Assembly: GCA_001939145.1 (NCBI GenBank)
Contig: LSRX01000007.1
Span: forward strand, 93,605-157,604
Source: Symbiodinium microadriaticum
Taxonomy: Eukaryota > Sar > Dinophyceae > Suessiales > Symbiodiniaceae
Direction of reading: 5' to 3'
DNA length: 64,000 nucleotides
Of the stretch, positions 9,582 through 19,804 are shown in pieces (within the stretch, counting starts at the first letter, position 1; every line of letters starts with the position of its first letter). A model generated the notes under the pieces. It made no database searches, had not been told where the DNA came from, and worked only from the letters and a program-made list of their open reading frames with translations. A program made the translations under genes and the position numbers.

Positions 9582-9924
9582 TTAGGGCTATAGGGTTCCA
9601 GCAATTGCAGATTAGGTTTTGAGGTACAGGGGAACTTGTGACTCTAGGCAACGGCTTTGGGGTGTAGGGTTTCAAAGTTTTAAGTTTGAGGCTTGAGCGG
9701 AAAATCCTGGCTTGCAGCTGCCAAGCTGCCTTTCCAACTACACAAACCTATTTACGCTGTCCCAAACTTGTACGAACATCCTAAACAAACCCTAATTAAA
9801 CCCTAAACCTTGCAATCCACGAAGCAAGTCTACGGTAAACACCGAAAGCCACGAAGAAGCTCAGGAGCCAAGTCGTGGCGATGCCGGCAGTGAGCACCAT
9901 ACTTGCCTGGGCGAATGTTCCAGC
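9582..9924. other. Non-coding gap
   Basis: Weak telomere derivatives (9640-9690 G strand; 9786-9808 C strand). Nothing else supportable. Confidence 0.5.
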
Positions 9925-10122
9925 AGGGTCCTATGTACCTGTATGGTAGAATGCCGGGATTCTAAATTAGGAATTACTTATGTGGTAGAATGTAGAGTCT
10001 CTATATCAGGAGTTCCCTATGTGGTCGAATGTAGGGTTTCTATATTCGGCACTACAAATGTGGTAAAATGTAGGGCTTTCTATAATAGGAAGTGTGTCCC
10101 GCCTAACATTGCATAGGACCCT
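9925..10122. mobile_element. MITE-like element, family D, copy 1, with internal 39 bp tandem repeat
   Basis: The ends read AGGGTCCTATG and its complement CATAGGACCCT. The interior contains four units starting at about 9941, 9980, 10019 and 10058, a constant 39 bp period, with core ATGTGGTAGAATGTAG. Copies at 26402, 53523 and 58057 have one or two such units, so the element family varies in internal repeat number. Confidence 0.8.
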
Positions 10123-10708
10123 TCGGGTGTTGATGTGGCTTGAGGCCCCTGGGGTTGCCGGTTTGCTGTTATTGTTGCCTTGACAACTTGGGGCTTTGGG
10201 TTTAGGGCCTTTAGGGCTAGGATTCAGGCTTTGGGTTAAAGAGGGCAGCTCAGGATGCAATTTAGGATTTCGTGTTTTGCGGTTTTGGTTTCAGGGTAGG
10301 TTGGGTTTCACGGTTCAGGGTTTAGGGTCGTCTTTACAGAATGGGAGGGAGGGTAAAGATTAGTTTTTTCCATATGCTCTAATCCGCATACATTGCAATA
10401 CCAACGGAGAGTTCACAACATCGAAAGCCAGGAGGATTTGCACCCTTGCGCATATTATATAAGCACCCAGAAGCCAAAAACATACGAGACCGCTACGCCA
10501 ACAACCCTCGGGGCTTGGGGTTTTTAGGGCCGTAGCCGACTGTCATCTGCAAAAGCAAGAAGGCTGTTTGGAGAAAGTTGTCAACAAAAAAGTTCTATCG
10601 AACCCCAGCCCCCACATCATCTTGCAGGAAGCTGCAAAGCCCGCGCCGGACGAAGACGCGACAAAGGCTGACCTGCTGACGGGCACAAAGGCGCTCAGCC
10701 CAAAATCC
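10123..10708. other. Non-coding, degenerate G-strand telomeric DNA
   Basis: Units lie at 10195-10240, 10260-10330 and 10505-10535. Minor overlapping frames only. Confidence 0.5.
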
Positions 10709-10737
10709 AACAACAACAACAACAACGACAACAACAA
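10709..10737. repeat. CAA microsatellite
   Basis: AACAACAACAACAACAACGA followed by CAACAACAA; it encodes poly-Asn in the plus frame. Confidence 0.85.
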
Positions 10738-10916
10738 TTTTAGGGCTTCGGATGGCCTAAGGCTTAAGGGGTTTGGGGCTTCTAAGGCCTAGGGAATCCG
10801 AATGCCAGTGCTCAAAACGGCCGTAAATCGACAGGGCTTTCGGAAGCGGGTGGGGAGTCGGCTGAAGCATTTTGGCGAATGTAGCTGCATTAACAATTAG
10901 AATAAGCTGTTGCGGT

Positions 10917-10990
10917 ATATTATATTGTACTATGATGGTAATAAGGAGCCCCCCCCCCCCCAAATAGTATAGGTAACTATTAAAGCCTGC
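10917..10990. mobile_element. Dispersed repeat family I, copy 1
   Basis: A block with TACTATGATGGTAATAAGGA, a C-run (10951-10963), CAAATAGTATAGGTAACTATT, AAGCCTGCATATTG and TTTTCAGG. It aligns with 13572-13655 in the same order. No clear inverted ends; possibly a derivative of family C. Confidence 0.45.
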
Positions 10991-11460
10991 ATATTGGGCT
11001 CTTTTCAGGTCTGGGGCTCTCCGAAGGCGCAGGGTGCTTAATTCGGGCTTTTAGGGTCTATAGGGTTTTAGGGCTTGGGGGCTTTTCGTTGTTGGTTTCT
11101 GGGGAATGGTGCAAGACATGGCTTCCAGCAGCACATTCAAATAAATCGGCTGAGGCGTTTCATTGGGCTACGTTTGTGCGCTCTGGATTGCTGATTTATT
11201 TGACAGTTAGGGTCTCAGAATCAGGGCAAGCTTGTATTCCTGTGCAGCTAGGCTTAGGGTGCGTAACCTGTCTTAGACTCTCAGACTCCGACTCTGTAGC
11301 CTGAACACCCGAGTAATGCACACTGAAATGTGCAGGGACAAGGATGTGTAGAAGATTGACACTTTCACTGCGGCGCCGAAAAGCCAGATGTCCCGTTCAC
11401 AGGAAGACAGGACCGGAACTCAAAAAAACTGCGCCCAAACGGGTTCCAGAAGCCTAGAGC

Positions 11461-11569
11461 CCCAAAACTTCAACCGACCCGACACCCTAAACTTAAAACC
11501 CCAAACCCTAAGCGAGTCAACAGGCAGGGGATCGATCACCTTCGACCCAAGGTTTGGGTTTAGTGCTTT
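11461..11569. other. Short C-strand telomeric units before the long G-strand tract
   Basis: CCCTAAAC, AAAACCCC and AACCCTAAGC lie at 11484-11513, then about 50 bp of unique DNA before the opposite-orientation tract. The two tracts are tail to tail, the reverse of a telomere fusion. Confidence 0.5.
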
Positions 11570-11573
11570 AGTG

Positions 11574-11696
11574 TTCTAGGGTTTAGGGTTTCAGGGTTTA
11601 GGGTTTAGGGTTTTAGGGTTTAGGGTTTAGGGTTTAGGGTTTTAGGGCTTTAGGGTTTTAGGGTTTGGGGTTTTAGGGTTTAGGGTTTGGGTAGTG
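11574..11696 (+). repeat. Longest interstitial telomeric tract in the window
   Basis: About 120 bp of (T)TTTAGGG, with heptamers and TTTTAGGG octamers intermixed and few substitutions. It is the least decayed telomeric array here and so probably among the youngest. G-rich spacing would allow G-quadruplex formation. Confidence 0.95.
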
Positions 11697-12611
11697 TATG
11701 AGATGCACGAAATCCTGCATGGCACAGCAGGATTCAAAGAGGATCGATTGCTACGCTGCAAGGGCTGTTTTGACTTGCTATCCACATCCAGGCCTACGTC
11801 GGGTTCCCTGCGTTTTCAAAATGCCCCAGTTAGCATAAAACAGCAAGGACAATTCCTGCGTTGGCATCTACGTCCTTTATAGAGTAGCTACATTGCGCTA
11901 TCTCGAGCCCGAAGAAATGCCTTCATTGGCTGCCTTCATGCAGAAACATAAATTATAGGTGCCTAAATAAGTAGAATACTGCAACTTTATGAAATGGTTA
12001 AGTAGACTGGAAGCAGGACTCAAACTCAATCTTAATTGAAGAGATCTGAAATCTAGTGTTATTCTACATATGAAGGAGCCTAAAGAATATCTAAACCCTA
12101 AACCCCCAAAGAATGCAAGTGTGCAAAGCCCTCGTGCCACGCCTCTCCTCTCGAAGAATCCAGCTGCCAGACCTGACAGGGAAAATCCGAGATCGAAAGG
12201 AAGGGCAACGCAAAACGATTCAGAATGAAGTATAAATATACCAAGGAACCCTAATAATGAGTAATAGTACTCAAGGCTACATAGACGATATACTAAGGAA
12301 CTCTAGAGAAGGTTGTTGCTAATCACTCCTGCCCCTACCTTACCTTACCCACACTTGGACAAAGGGTTCTGGGCTTGAGTCTTGCGCGAAATGGCTGCTT
12401 CAACACTTGGCGACTTGGCATTTAGGTCTTGGCATGCCTGCAACCGAAACCGCAGTCTCTGCCGAGATACCAACGAAAACGCATCCTGGCCCACAAGACC
12501 GTTTTGCTTTAAGAAACTTACAGCAGTTCTGGTGGGTCGGCTCTCAACATAGCTTGACAAATACAGTACATCGAGAAAGGCCTAGATAGGTTCCCGTTGC
12601 GGAACTTCTGG
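11697..12611. other. Non-coding gap
   Basis: C-strand telomere units lie at 12092-12108. Overlapping short frames (60-80 residues) occur on both strands without recognisable similarity. Confidence 0.45.
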
Positions 12612-12637
12612 CAAAAGATACACATACACGTATATAC

Positions 12638-12668
<31 letters not shown>

Positions 12669-12727
12669 GATATGTGTATATATATATATATACAAACTAT
12701 GTGTGTGTGTATATATATATATATATG
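12612..12727. repeat. TA / GT composite microsatellite
   Basis: Two TA runs separated by CATATAGATATGTG and GTGTGTGTGT. It directly abuts the family H element; the split family H copy at 57.4-57.9 kb also encloses a microsatellite. Confidence 0.9.
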
Positions 12728-12837
12728 GTAAACCCCAAAAAGTTGGAAACCGGATTAAGGACAAATAGTGCTGGGATTCCTTATACATTACTCTTAAGGA
12801 TTGAGGCTATTGGGTTTCCAACTTTTGGGTTTCTACT
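12728..12837. mobile_element. MITE-like element, family H, copy 1
   Basis: The left end GTAAACCCCAAAAAGTTGGA and right end CCAACTTTTGGGTTTCTAC are inverted repeats of about 23 bases with few differences; total 110 bp. Internal block CGGATTAAGGACAAATAGTG recurs, reverse-complemented, near 57420-57450. Confidence 0.75.
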
Positions 12838-13571
12838 GTATATAGTTCGTAAAGGGGCACAGAGTCTGGAGGATGCTGTGCGTATCTTGTCGAACACTGA
12901 AACCCGCATAAGCCATGCTTTTCTGCTTTCCAGTTTAAGGCTTGCGAGATGCCAGATGAAGAGGCATAACCGCTGGAATGGCCGAAGTCCTGTGCGCCCT
13001 GAACCCCCAATCCCCGAACCCCAGGTACAGAATATCACCTTATCAAAGCATTGAAATCAAAAACAACTTCGAATGCAAACCTTTAGACATCCTTAAGACC
13101 GATAGCCTAATCTAGTAGTAGAACCATACATTCCTTCGAGGACAACCGTAAAAAGGAAATCCAACAGAGGAGAACCAAGGACTCAGCAACGGGTGCCACG
13201 CCTCGACGTTCTCGGGGTCTTGTTCAGCAAGCGCCTTCCTTCGGTTTAGGAATTTTTGGGGTGTAAACCGGTTTGCGGGTTTAGCGTTCGGCCCCTGTTA
13301 ATGACATGTACTAGTCTGTACACCACTTCATTCCTTGCGAGGAACCAGTAAATAGGGGTCCGAATGGTACCCCCTTCATGCTTCATTACAGTATAACTAC
13401 GTGCCATATATTTGGAAGCTGTTCAAGCCTCAAGGACAATCAAAGATAGGGCCTCAAGCATTTGAGCAAATTGTTGGATATACCTACTCTTCATTCAGAC
13501 CTTCATTACGAGTACGAAACCCAATGCAGCCTGATGATTCTGTGGATCTCGAATGCCAAGGTTTGGTGATA
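12838..13571. other. Non-coding, telomere-poor gap
   Basis: Frames of 126 (12674-13054, plus) and 85 residues (12781-13038, minus) overlap and include element or microsatellite sequence. No family recognised. Confidence 0.35.
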
Positions 13572-13655
13572 TTTTACACTATACCTATAATAAGGAACTC
13601 CCCAAATAGTATTGTTACTTATTAAGGCTTCTATATTATATCTTTCTCCAGGTTT
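13572..13655. mobile_element. Dispersed repeat family I, copy 2
   Basis: TTACACTATACC, AATAAGGAACTCCCCAAATA, GTATTGTTACTTATTAAGG and CTTTCTCCAGG correspond in order to 10917-10990. Related fragments occur near 16700-16760. Confidence 0.45.
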
Positions 13656-14403
13656 CGGGTCAACAAATCCGAGGGGCTTGCGGTGCATTTGAGTTGCAGC
13701 TTTCAGCGTTTTCTTTTCCCTAGAACTGCCTGGGCTCCAGGCTTGCGATTTAGTCTGGTGTTCATTGTAGTCTGTCGTGGAAACCATTCTTTGCCGCTGG
13801 CTACACGCTTGAAACAAAATCATAACAAGGGCGCTCGGGACAACACGTCCTGGCCCCTGTAAAACCCTCAACCTTCAAACCCATAAGCGCTCCAAGCCAC
13901 AGAAAATAAAAGTTTACGACCCGAAAGCTTGAAGGTAGAAGGATTGAAATTATAAATGGAAAGTTTTGAATGTTATCGGCATTCAGCCGCACGTATAGTT
14001 GCGGACCCGGGTGACCCACCACAAGCATACCCACGCCAACACCACGTCACAGGGGGGTAGGGGCAACCGCCCCAAGCAAACTCAACCCCGAACCACACTT
14101 CCCACAGGGAGGGAGCAAGCACCCCACAACCACACCACACCACCGGGGGGGTAACCATTGGGGGGACGGGGGGGCCGGCCACACTGGCATCACATGCAGA
14201 AAACAATGCATATCTACATGTATATGCAAATATACATGTATTAATATATATATATATGTACATATATGTACATATAAATATACATTAAAAATATATTTTT
14301 GCTCCCCCCCGCGGGTTCCTAGGTTGTGAATCAGCCGCCTTGTCCCTAATGCGTGTTCGTGTTCCTGGGTTGCTGCGCCTCTGGGAACACAAGTCTTTGT
14401 CTA
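13656..14403. other. Non-coding gap with G-rich and TA-rich patches
   Basis: G-runs at 14144-14175 (three runs of six or seven G) are followed by a TA/ATGTA/CATA stretch at 14213-14300. The minus-strand frames here are biased by these runs. Confidence 0.5.
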
Positions 14404-15185
14404 CTATAGTTCTGGCTCCCGAGGCTTCTAAATTCTTCCTTCAGGGAGCACTATGGTTTTTGCTCCCGAGGTTTTTCCATCTTCATGGAAAATGTTGGAA
14501 ATGTTGGTAAAACCAACATGTTCCATGAGTCGTCAGTCGGGAATCATGGAAAATGTTGGTTTACCCAACATTTCCTCCGGCTTCCGAGGTCTCCAAATTC
14601 ATGGAAATCACCGACATTTTCCATGAGTCGTCTTTGGGGAATCATGAAAATTTTGGCTGCACCAACATTTCCAACAATTTCTATGATTCCGGAAACTATG
14701 GCTCCGGCTCTGGAAGTTTCTCCAAATCCATGGAAACTGTTGGATATGTTGGTAAAACCAACTGTTTTTATGATTCGTCTGCGGTCGAATCATGGGAACT
14801 TTTGCTGTTACCAACATTGCCAACAATTTCTAATATTCCGAAAACTATGGCTCCGGCACCCGAGGTCTCTCCAAATTCATGGAAATTGTTGGCAATGCTT
14901 GTAAAACCAACAAATTCCATGATCAGTCTGTGGGGAATCATGCAAAATGACATTTGCAACAGTTTTTATTATTCCGAAAACTATGGCTCCCGCTCCCGAG
15001 TTTTCTTCGAATCCTGAAAATTGTTGGAAATGTATGTAAAACCAACATTTTCCATCATTTGTCTGCAGGGGTGGAAAATGTTGGTTTCACCAATATTGCC
15101 AACAATTTCAATGATTTCGGAAACTATGGCTCCGGCTCCCGAAGTTTCCAGATGCGTGGAAATGGTTGAAAGGGTCGGAATCGCC
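14404..15185 (+). repeat. Hairpin-rich satellite, unit ~118-148 bp
   Basis: The marker CTCCCGAGGT and variants occur at about 14463, 14581, 14707, 14855, 14992 and 15135, with a truncated unit at 14404. Each unit reads CTATGGCTCCGGCTCCCGAG, then ATTCATGGAAAT, then GTTGGTAAAACCAAC, CCATGAGTCGTC, GGGGAATCATGG, AATGTTGGT, ACCAACATT, CCAACAATTT and ATGATTCCG. Complementary GTTGG/CCAAC and TCATGG/CCATGA blocks allow two stem-loops per unit. Frames up to 154 residues across it are by-products of the repeat. Confidence 0.85.
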
Positions 15186-15189
15186 AAAA

Positions 15190-16690
15190 CTGTCCACGCG
15201 TAAGTACTTCAAAACGGTGTTGCCGAAATTTGTGATTAAGCACATCTGATGTACTCATGCGATGTGTGCTTGCAAAACTCAGTAATTTGTCCGACACGAA
15301 GTTACATAACAACCTCTGTTTGAAGACATTACTGTGCAAACACTAGTTCATTGTTTTTGCTGCTTCTCTCGCACAAAGCTATACGTCATGTCTAAAATCA
15401 AAAACTTGACTATAGGAAATTTAAAACTATTGCTGTGCAAACATGCTTATGCGGGTTTAATCACACACACATACTTCCTAAGCCAAACATATATAGCATT
15501 CACGTGTGTCATATGTTGCTAGCATGGGGGGCTTTCGTCGTTTTGTTTAAGCATTGTTGGTGTGGCTGGACCGCTTACAATAAAGAGCCCATAATCAAGA
15601 GACCATCAGTCGCACAATAATTCTGACATACATCATGGTCGTCATTTGGTAAGTGCAAGTTGCGAAAACGAAATTGGAAAGACTACAGACCTTAGTCCGA
15701 CCAATAAAATGTACAGGACTTGTATCATGCACACACCTAAGATGAACTAAGCTCAGACTAGACATGTCGAAACTAACGGGACCTGAAAAGAAAGAAAGAA
15801 CCAGCAAAGTCCGGTGTAGTAAGCAGCCACGGCACGTGGTAGTATTTTTGACTTGGAACACTAACAGTCCGCTCTGAACAGGTTAGCAACAAGCAAATGT
15901 GTTACGCGATTAACCGTCATCCTACCAAGAGGTCTTATAAGCACAAGTGCGAACAAAACGTACTGAATGGTAGGCATATGCTTCAGATGTATATACACAG
16001 GACTCAGCAATTAGTACGATAAAATTGAGATTTAAAATTTAATGCTAGGTTATTATTCAACACGTTTTCTGAACAATATACGAAGTACTCTGGATGAATA
16101 ATCACACCACAGTAGTTGACACAGTGAATCTTGATTCAGAATGATAAGGAACCGGGATGTACATGACTATCCACCTTGATACGAAACCTGCATTGGTGGC
16201 CACGGGGATGCTACAGTAAGTAAGATCCCATGCAGTGCAAAGCTCCTTGTTTTAGTCAGCTTCAGTAGGCCTGCTTCGCCATACGCCCACGCTCTCACTG
16301 CTGTATGTAGCCTCCTCTTGACCACCGGCATCGTTGACAAAACATTTTTCCAATGCCATTCCTTGCTTCTTTCTGCGTGCGTATGCACTCGCAGCCTTTT
16401 CTGTACGATTTCTTTCGTGCTTGCTCATGATGCTCCAGCAAACATAGAGGTTGCTTTCGGCACAGACTGTTGACACAACATCCATATCTGTGGGAATGTC
16501 CATTTAAGCTTTAGATGACTGTCGGACTGTCGTTTAAGCTTTAGAGGAGGTTATGATATTATGATGGTGACGGGATCATCCTGAATTAAGAAAGCCCACA
16601 GGGTGCAGGGGGCCTATAAGCACCGTTTAATCTCCCAAGCGCTAGTTTTTCTATCCAAGTGCCTTGTATAGGGCCGTGACATTTAAAAGC
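15190..16690. other. Longest telomere-repeat-free island in the left half
   Basis: No TTTAGGG-like unit is visible for about 1.4 kb, unlike its surroundings. Minus-strand frames occur at 15595-15861 (88 residues), 16167-16388 (73) and 16252-16503 (83; Lys/Arg/Glu-rich in the middle). GTAAGT motifs are at 15651 and 16216 on the plus strand. An exon-bearing gene is possible; no domain is recognised. Confidence 0.3.
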
Positions 16691-16695
16691 AAAGG

Positions 16696-16765
16696 CTTGG
16701 GGTACGTTGTAGTATGACTACATTAAGGAACCTTGTGGAATAGTATTGCTCTTCATTCAGGGCCC
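16696..16765. repeat. Degenerate family I fragment
   Basis: GTAGTATGACTACATTAAGG, AACC, GGAATAGTATTG and CTTCATTCAGGG resemble the family I order. Confidence 0.35.
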
Positions 16766-16971
16766 CCGCACTCAGCAATGGGGGCTGGGCTCTTTGGTAA
16801 CCTTCGCCCGAGACTCTGCAGGACGCGCCGCGCAGACACGCGGCCACCGTCCATGGCGCCAGGGCGAAGGAAGCGGTGATATTGCTAGGATCTATAAAGA
16901 TCTGGCTGGATAGCTCAGGAAAGCTGGGCTAAGAGCTTCGAGGTAGAGGGTTCGAAGAGCTACACAGAGGC

Positions 16972-17040
16972 TTTAGGGCTCTTTAAGGGCTCTTTCAGGG
17001 CTTAAGGGTCCTCTTCAGGCTCGAGGTCCATTTAGGGCTT
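16972..17040 (+). repeat. AGGGCTCTTTA-type tandem repeat
   Basis: Four or five units: TTTAGGGCTCTTTA, AGGGCTCTTTC, AGGGCTTA, AGGGTCCTCTTC. They look like telomere heptamers extended by CTCTT. Confidence 0.6.
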
Positions 17041-17638
17041 ACTTTAAATTGTGCAGACAACAAGGTCTGGGCTTGTGCATTGGAGTAGATCTAGCTTCAC
17101 ACAAGGTAAGAATGCAAAATATGCCAAGTCTCCTACCAGGAACCTACCCGGCGAAACCAGGAGCCGATTCTCCTGGATGTTAGTTAGTACTATTCGGATC
17201 CCTGTTGTTGCTACTAAACCCTATGGCCGTAAGCCCCCAAAACCCCAAACCTTTTAAACCCTAAGCCCTAGTTAAGCCCTAAACCCTAAGCCCCAATACA
17301 AACCCCGTGGTGGGTGGGGCCCAGGGCCTCGCCTCGGCCCTCGAGCCACGAAAGACGCCAACGACGGATTGAGGTTTGGAGCCGGGAAATCTAAGGTTTA
17401 TAACAGGTTTTTGGAACTTAAACTTTAAAGTTGGGGTTGGGAAATTTGGCGAAACTAAAGCTCGTAAGGCTTAGAAGTTTAGAACCTGAGGCTCGAGGAG
17501 GTTTAGGGTTTAGAGTTGAAGGGATTTTGGACATGAGGGTTGGGGAGTCTGGCATCGTCGGGCTGAGGCGGGCATAGGGGGCTGTCTCTCGACAGAGCTC
17601 AGCCGCCCAGCAGCGGCAGCAGTACAAGACTTGTCTTC
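17041..17638. other. Non-coding, telomeric fragments in both orientations
   Basis: A C-strand tract lies at 17252-17300 and G-strand units at 17390-17420 and 17497-17515. Short frames only. Confidence 0.5.
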
Positions 17639-17657
17639 GGGGGGGGGGGGGGGGGGG
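17639..17657 (+). repeat. 19-base G homopolymer
   Basis: Uninterrupted G run; the exact length may be a sequencing artefact. Confidence 0.85.
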
Positions 17658-17695
17658 TTCTCAAAACACTTCAGACACACACTGCTTCAGCTGCC

Positions 17696-17740
17696 TTTAG
17701 GGTTTAGGGTTCTAGGGTTTAGGCCCTAAGCCCTAAACCC
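17696..17740. repeat. Head-to-head telomeric junction
   Basis: TTTAGGGTTTAGGGTTCTAG, GGTTTAGG runs directly into CCCTAAGCCCTAAACCC at 17723/17724. G strand followed by C strand is the order expected at a telomere-telomere fusion or an inverted telomeric insertion. CACTGCTTC occurs on both sides, at 17680-17688 and 17740-17748. Confidence 0.85.
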
Positions 17741-17849
17741 ACTGCTTCCACGACTGTTTTGTAGAAACCCTTCGGCCTGCCGCTTCTGCAGACTACATAG
17801 ACTCCGAGAGGAAGCGTATGGAATCGTGCTAGATGGCTTTTTCCAGCTT

Positions 17850-17975
17850 CTAGGAGATAGGATTAGGGGGACCCTTGGGGATAGAGACCCTCTCGATAAG
17901 GTCCCGTTTAAGAGAGCCATAAGTAGGGTTGAGAAGGGTCCCCTCTAAGGGGTCTCCCCAACACTACTACCTAGG
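17850..17975. mobile_element. MITE-like element, family J, copy 2
   Basis: Imperfect inverted ends CTAGGAGATAGGATTAGGGG and, on the complement, CCTAGGTAGTAGTGTTGGGG. AGCTTCT occurs on both flanks (17845-17851 and 17976-17982), a possible 7 bp target duplication. The interior matches 5700-5940. Confidence 0.7.
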
Positions 17976-17982
17976 AGCTTCT

Positions 17983-19035
17983 ACATGACACAGGGGTCTG
18001 ATCCATGGTGAGTGTTCTGTGGCGCTGCACGGCCTGAACCACCTGATGACACCTGACATCAAGGGTCCATGCAGCAAGGACTACCAAACTGTGCGTCCCG
18101 ACATGCTGGAATCTCCACCCTTTACTGTCCGGGACCACAACACTAGATGCATCAAAACACCTTCAACACAAGCACAGACATAAACATACACTCACACACA
18201 CACACATACAAACGTCGAAATCCAAACTAATCCAAACCTCAACTTTGGCCTTTACGCTTTTCGCTTTCGACACTCACACTCGCACGCAGCAGGCAAGGCT
18301 CTCACAGTGGTTTAGAGCGTTTAGGGTTTGGGGCAGACCGGAGCCTTATCAAAGCCAGCCAAGCCCATCAACACCTCAAAACGACAAACCATCTGCAAAC
18401 CGAAAGCCCAACCCCTAAACCAAACCCTTCCTAGAACTTAGGGCTTGAGGTTTAGGCATCCTCAGCTTGAGTTAGATAGCCGGACACCTCACACCGGCAA
18501 CCTGCGAAACTTGTTGATCTTAATGATGATTAGGGTCTAGGGTTTAGGAGCACATCACAACCCTTAGTACGTGAATTAGGGGCCTCAAACCCCACAGCCC
18601 GAACCTCATCAAGCAGGGAACCCTCTACCCTCTTCTAGCCCCTGTAAGCCTAAGGACATCCCGCCTCCAAAAACAAGACAAACGCGAGCGCGACCAGAAA
18701 CTCGACAGTCATATGCCTAGAGGAATCTGATAAAACTGGCAAGCATGCACTTCACCAGCCCGGAAGCCTAATTCAGGGAATTGAGAAATCTTGTGGGAAC
18801 TATTAGCTCTGAAACTTGACTGATATTGCAGGGTTTAGGGTTTCGGGTTCTACTATATGTAAGCTATTTTGTTCATAAGGGGTTCAGACCAAGGGTCACC
18901 AAGACGTGGATGGCTTCGGAAGTATAGGGCGGCGGAGCCTTCGGAGACACAGTCTGGAATCTTGAGCATTGAGGGGTCCATAGGGTTTAGGGAGTTTAGG
19001 GGTCGTGGTTCCTGGTACTTACAAACGACCCCAAA
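17983..19035. other. Non-coding, mixed telomeric fragments
   Basis: A CA microsatellite lies at 18190-18207. CGACACTCACACTCGCACG at 18268 and the following GGCAAGGCTC recur near 40350 and 55240. G-strand telomeric tracts lie at 18318-18332, 18533-18548, 18831-18845 and 18978-18992. Confidence 0.5.
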
Positions 19036-19040
19036 ATCCT

Positions 19041-19118
19041 CCCAAAACTCGCAGACGGCCCTAAACCCTAAACCCTAAACCCTAACCGGAACAAGGCCCA
19101 AAACTCGCAGAGGGCCCT
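19041..19118 (+). repeat. 56 bp repeat dimer containing a telomeric tract
   Basis: CCCAAAACTCGCAGACGGCC at 19041 and CCCAAAACTCGCAGAGGGCC at 19097 flank AAACCCTAAACCCTAAACCC. A related pair, 57 bp apart, is at 21131 and 21188 and also encloses telomere-like DNA, so this is a dispersed repeat family. Confidence 0.75.
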
Positions 19119-19696
19119 CCCAAGGCGATGGCTTGGGTTCTATAGGGTCTATAGGGGCTTGGCTTTAAGGGACGGTCTGGGAGAGATGCTGCCGGTCTGA
19201 CAGGGGACCCCCGATAAAGTAGATACATGCACTAGGGTCCCTGCTGTTCGGAATATGGTTTCTTTATTATGGTAGCTTAAGTTAAACCCCTAATAATCAA
19301 CTTCAAGAACTTAGACTAATCTTAAACGACATATAATCGAATGAGACAGGAAAGCGAAACCCTGACAGATTACTCGAGGTCCAAGAAGCCCGAGATCCGG
19401 AAAGAAGAGAGCATACGAAACTTGGCTCTTGTGAAGGGATAGTTACCATAATTAACAACCATATTATATACTATAGATCCCTATGACGGTAATTGAGATT
19501 AAGATCCTTAACAAGAACCCAGGAAACTTTGCAGAGAACAACCAACAACCAAAATCCAGATTGGGGCTGCTGCTTTAAACTCTAAACCCTAAATTCTGGG
19601 TTCATGCCTGGGTGTGGCGGATGGTGCGGCCGTGGACAATTGAGTCCCGCTCCTTGAAGGGCGGTGTGGGGTCATGAATACAAACACGTAACAAAC
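19119..19696. other. Non-coding gap with family O fragment
   Basis: Bases 19440-19520 (AGTTACCATAATTAAC, TATATACTATAGATCCCTAT, GGTAATTGAGATTAAGATCC) align with 28021-28125. Otherwise a decayed telomeric G strand is seen near 19135-19170. Confidence 0.4.
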
Positions 19697-19804
19697 CCAG
19701 AGAGCCCAATACCCCTTAAATAAGGAACATACCTTGAATTATAGGGACCTTAATCGTATGATTTAAGGTATATTCCTCAATTAGGGGGTATTGGGCTCTC
19801 TGGG
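19697..19804. mobile_element. MITE-like element, family F
   Basis: Arms of about 40 bases are inverted repeats; CCCAGAGAGCCCAATACCCC starts each end and AACATACCTT / AATATACCTT closes the arms. The loop is about 24 bp. It is a single copy in this window and has the longest well-conserved TIR here, which suggests recent activity. Confidence 0.85.

Noticed and set aside
11574..11696. True chromosome end
   Set aside because: The tract is only about 120 bp and continues into unique DNA on both sides, so it is interstitial.
14485..15017. 139- and 154-codon frames in the satellite
   Set aside because: Several frames on both strands are open, and each unit changes frame because unit lengths vary (118-148 bp).
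16904..16965. tRNA gene (TAGCTCAG ... GGTTCGAA)
   Set aside because: A-box and B-box-like words are present, but the D and T stems do not pair and no acceptor stem forms. At best a badly decayed relic.
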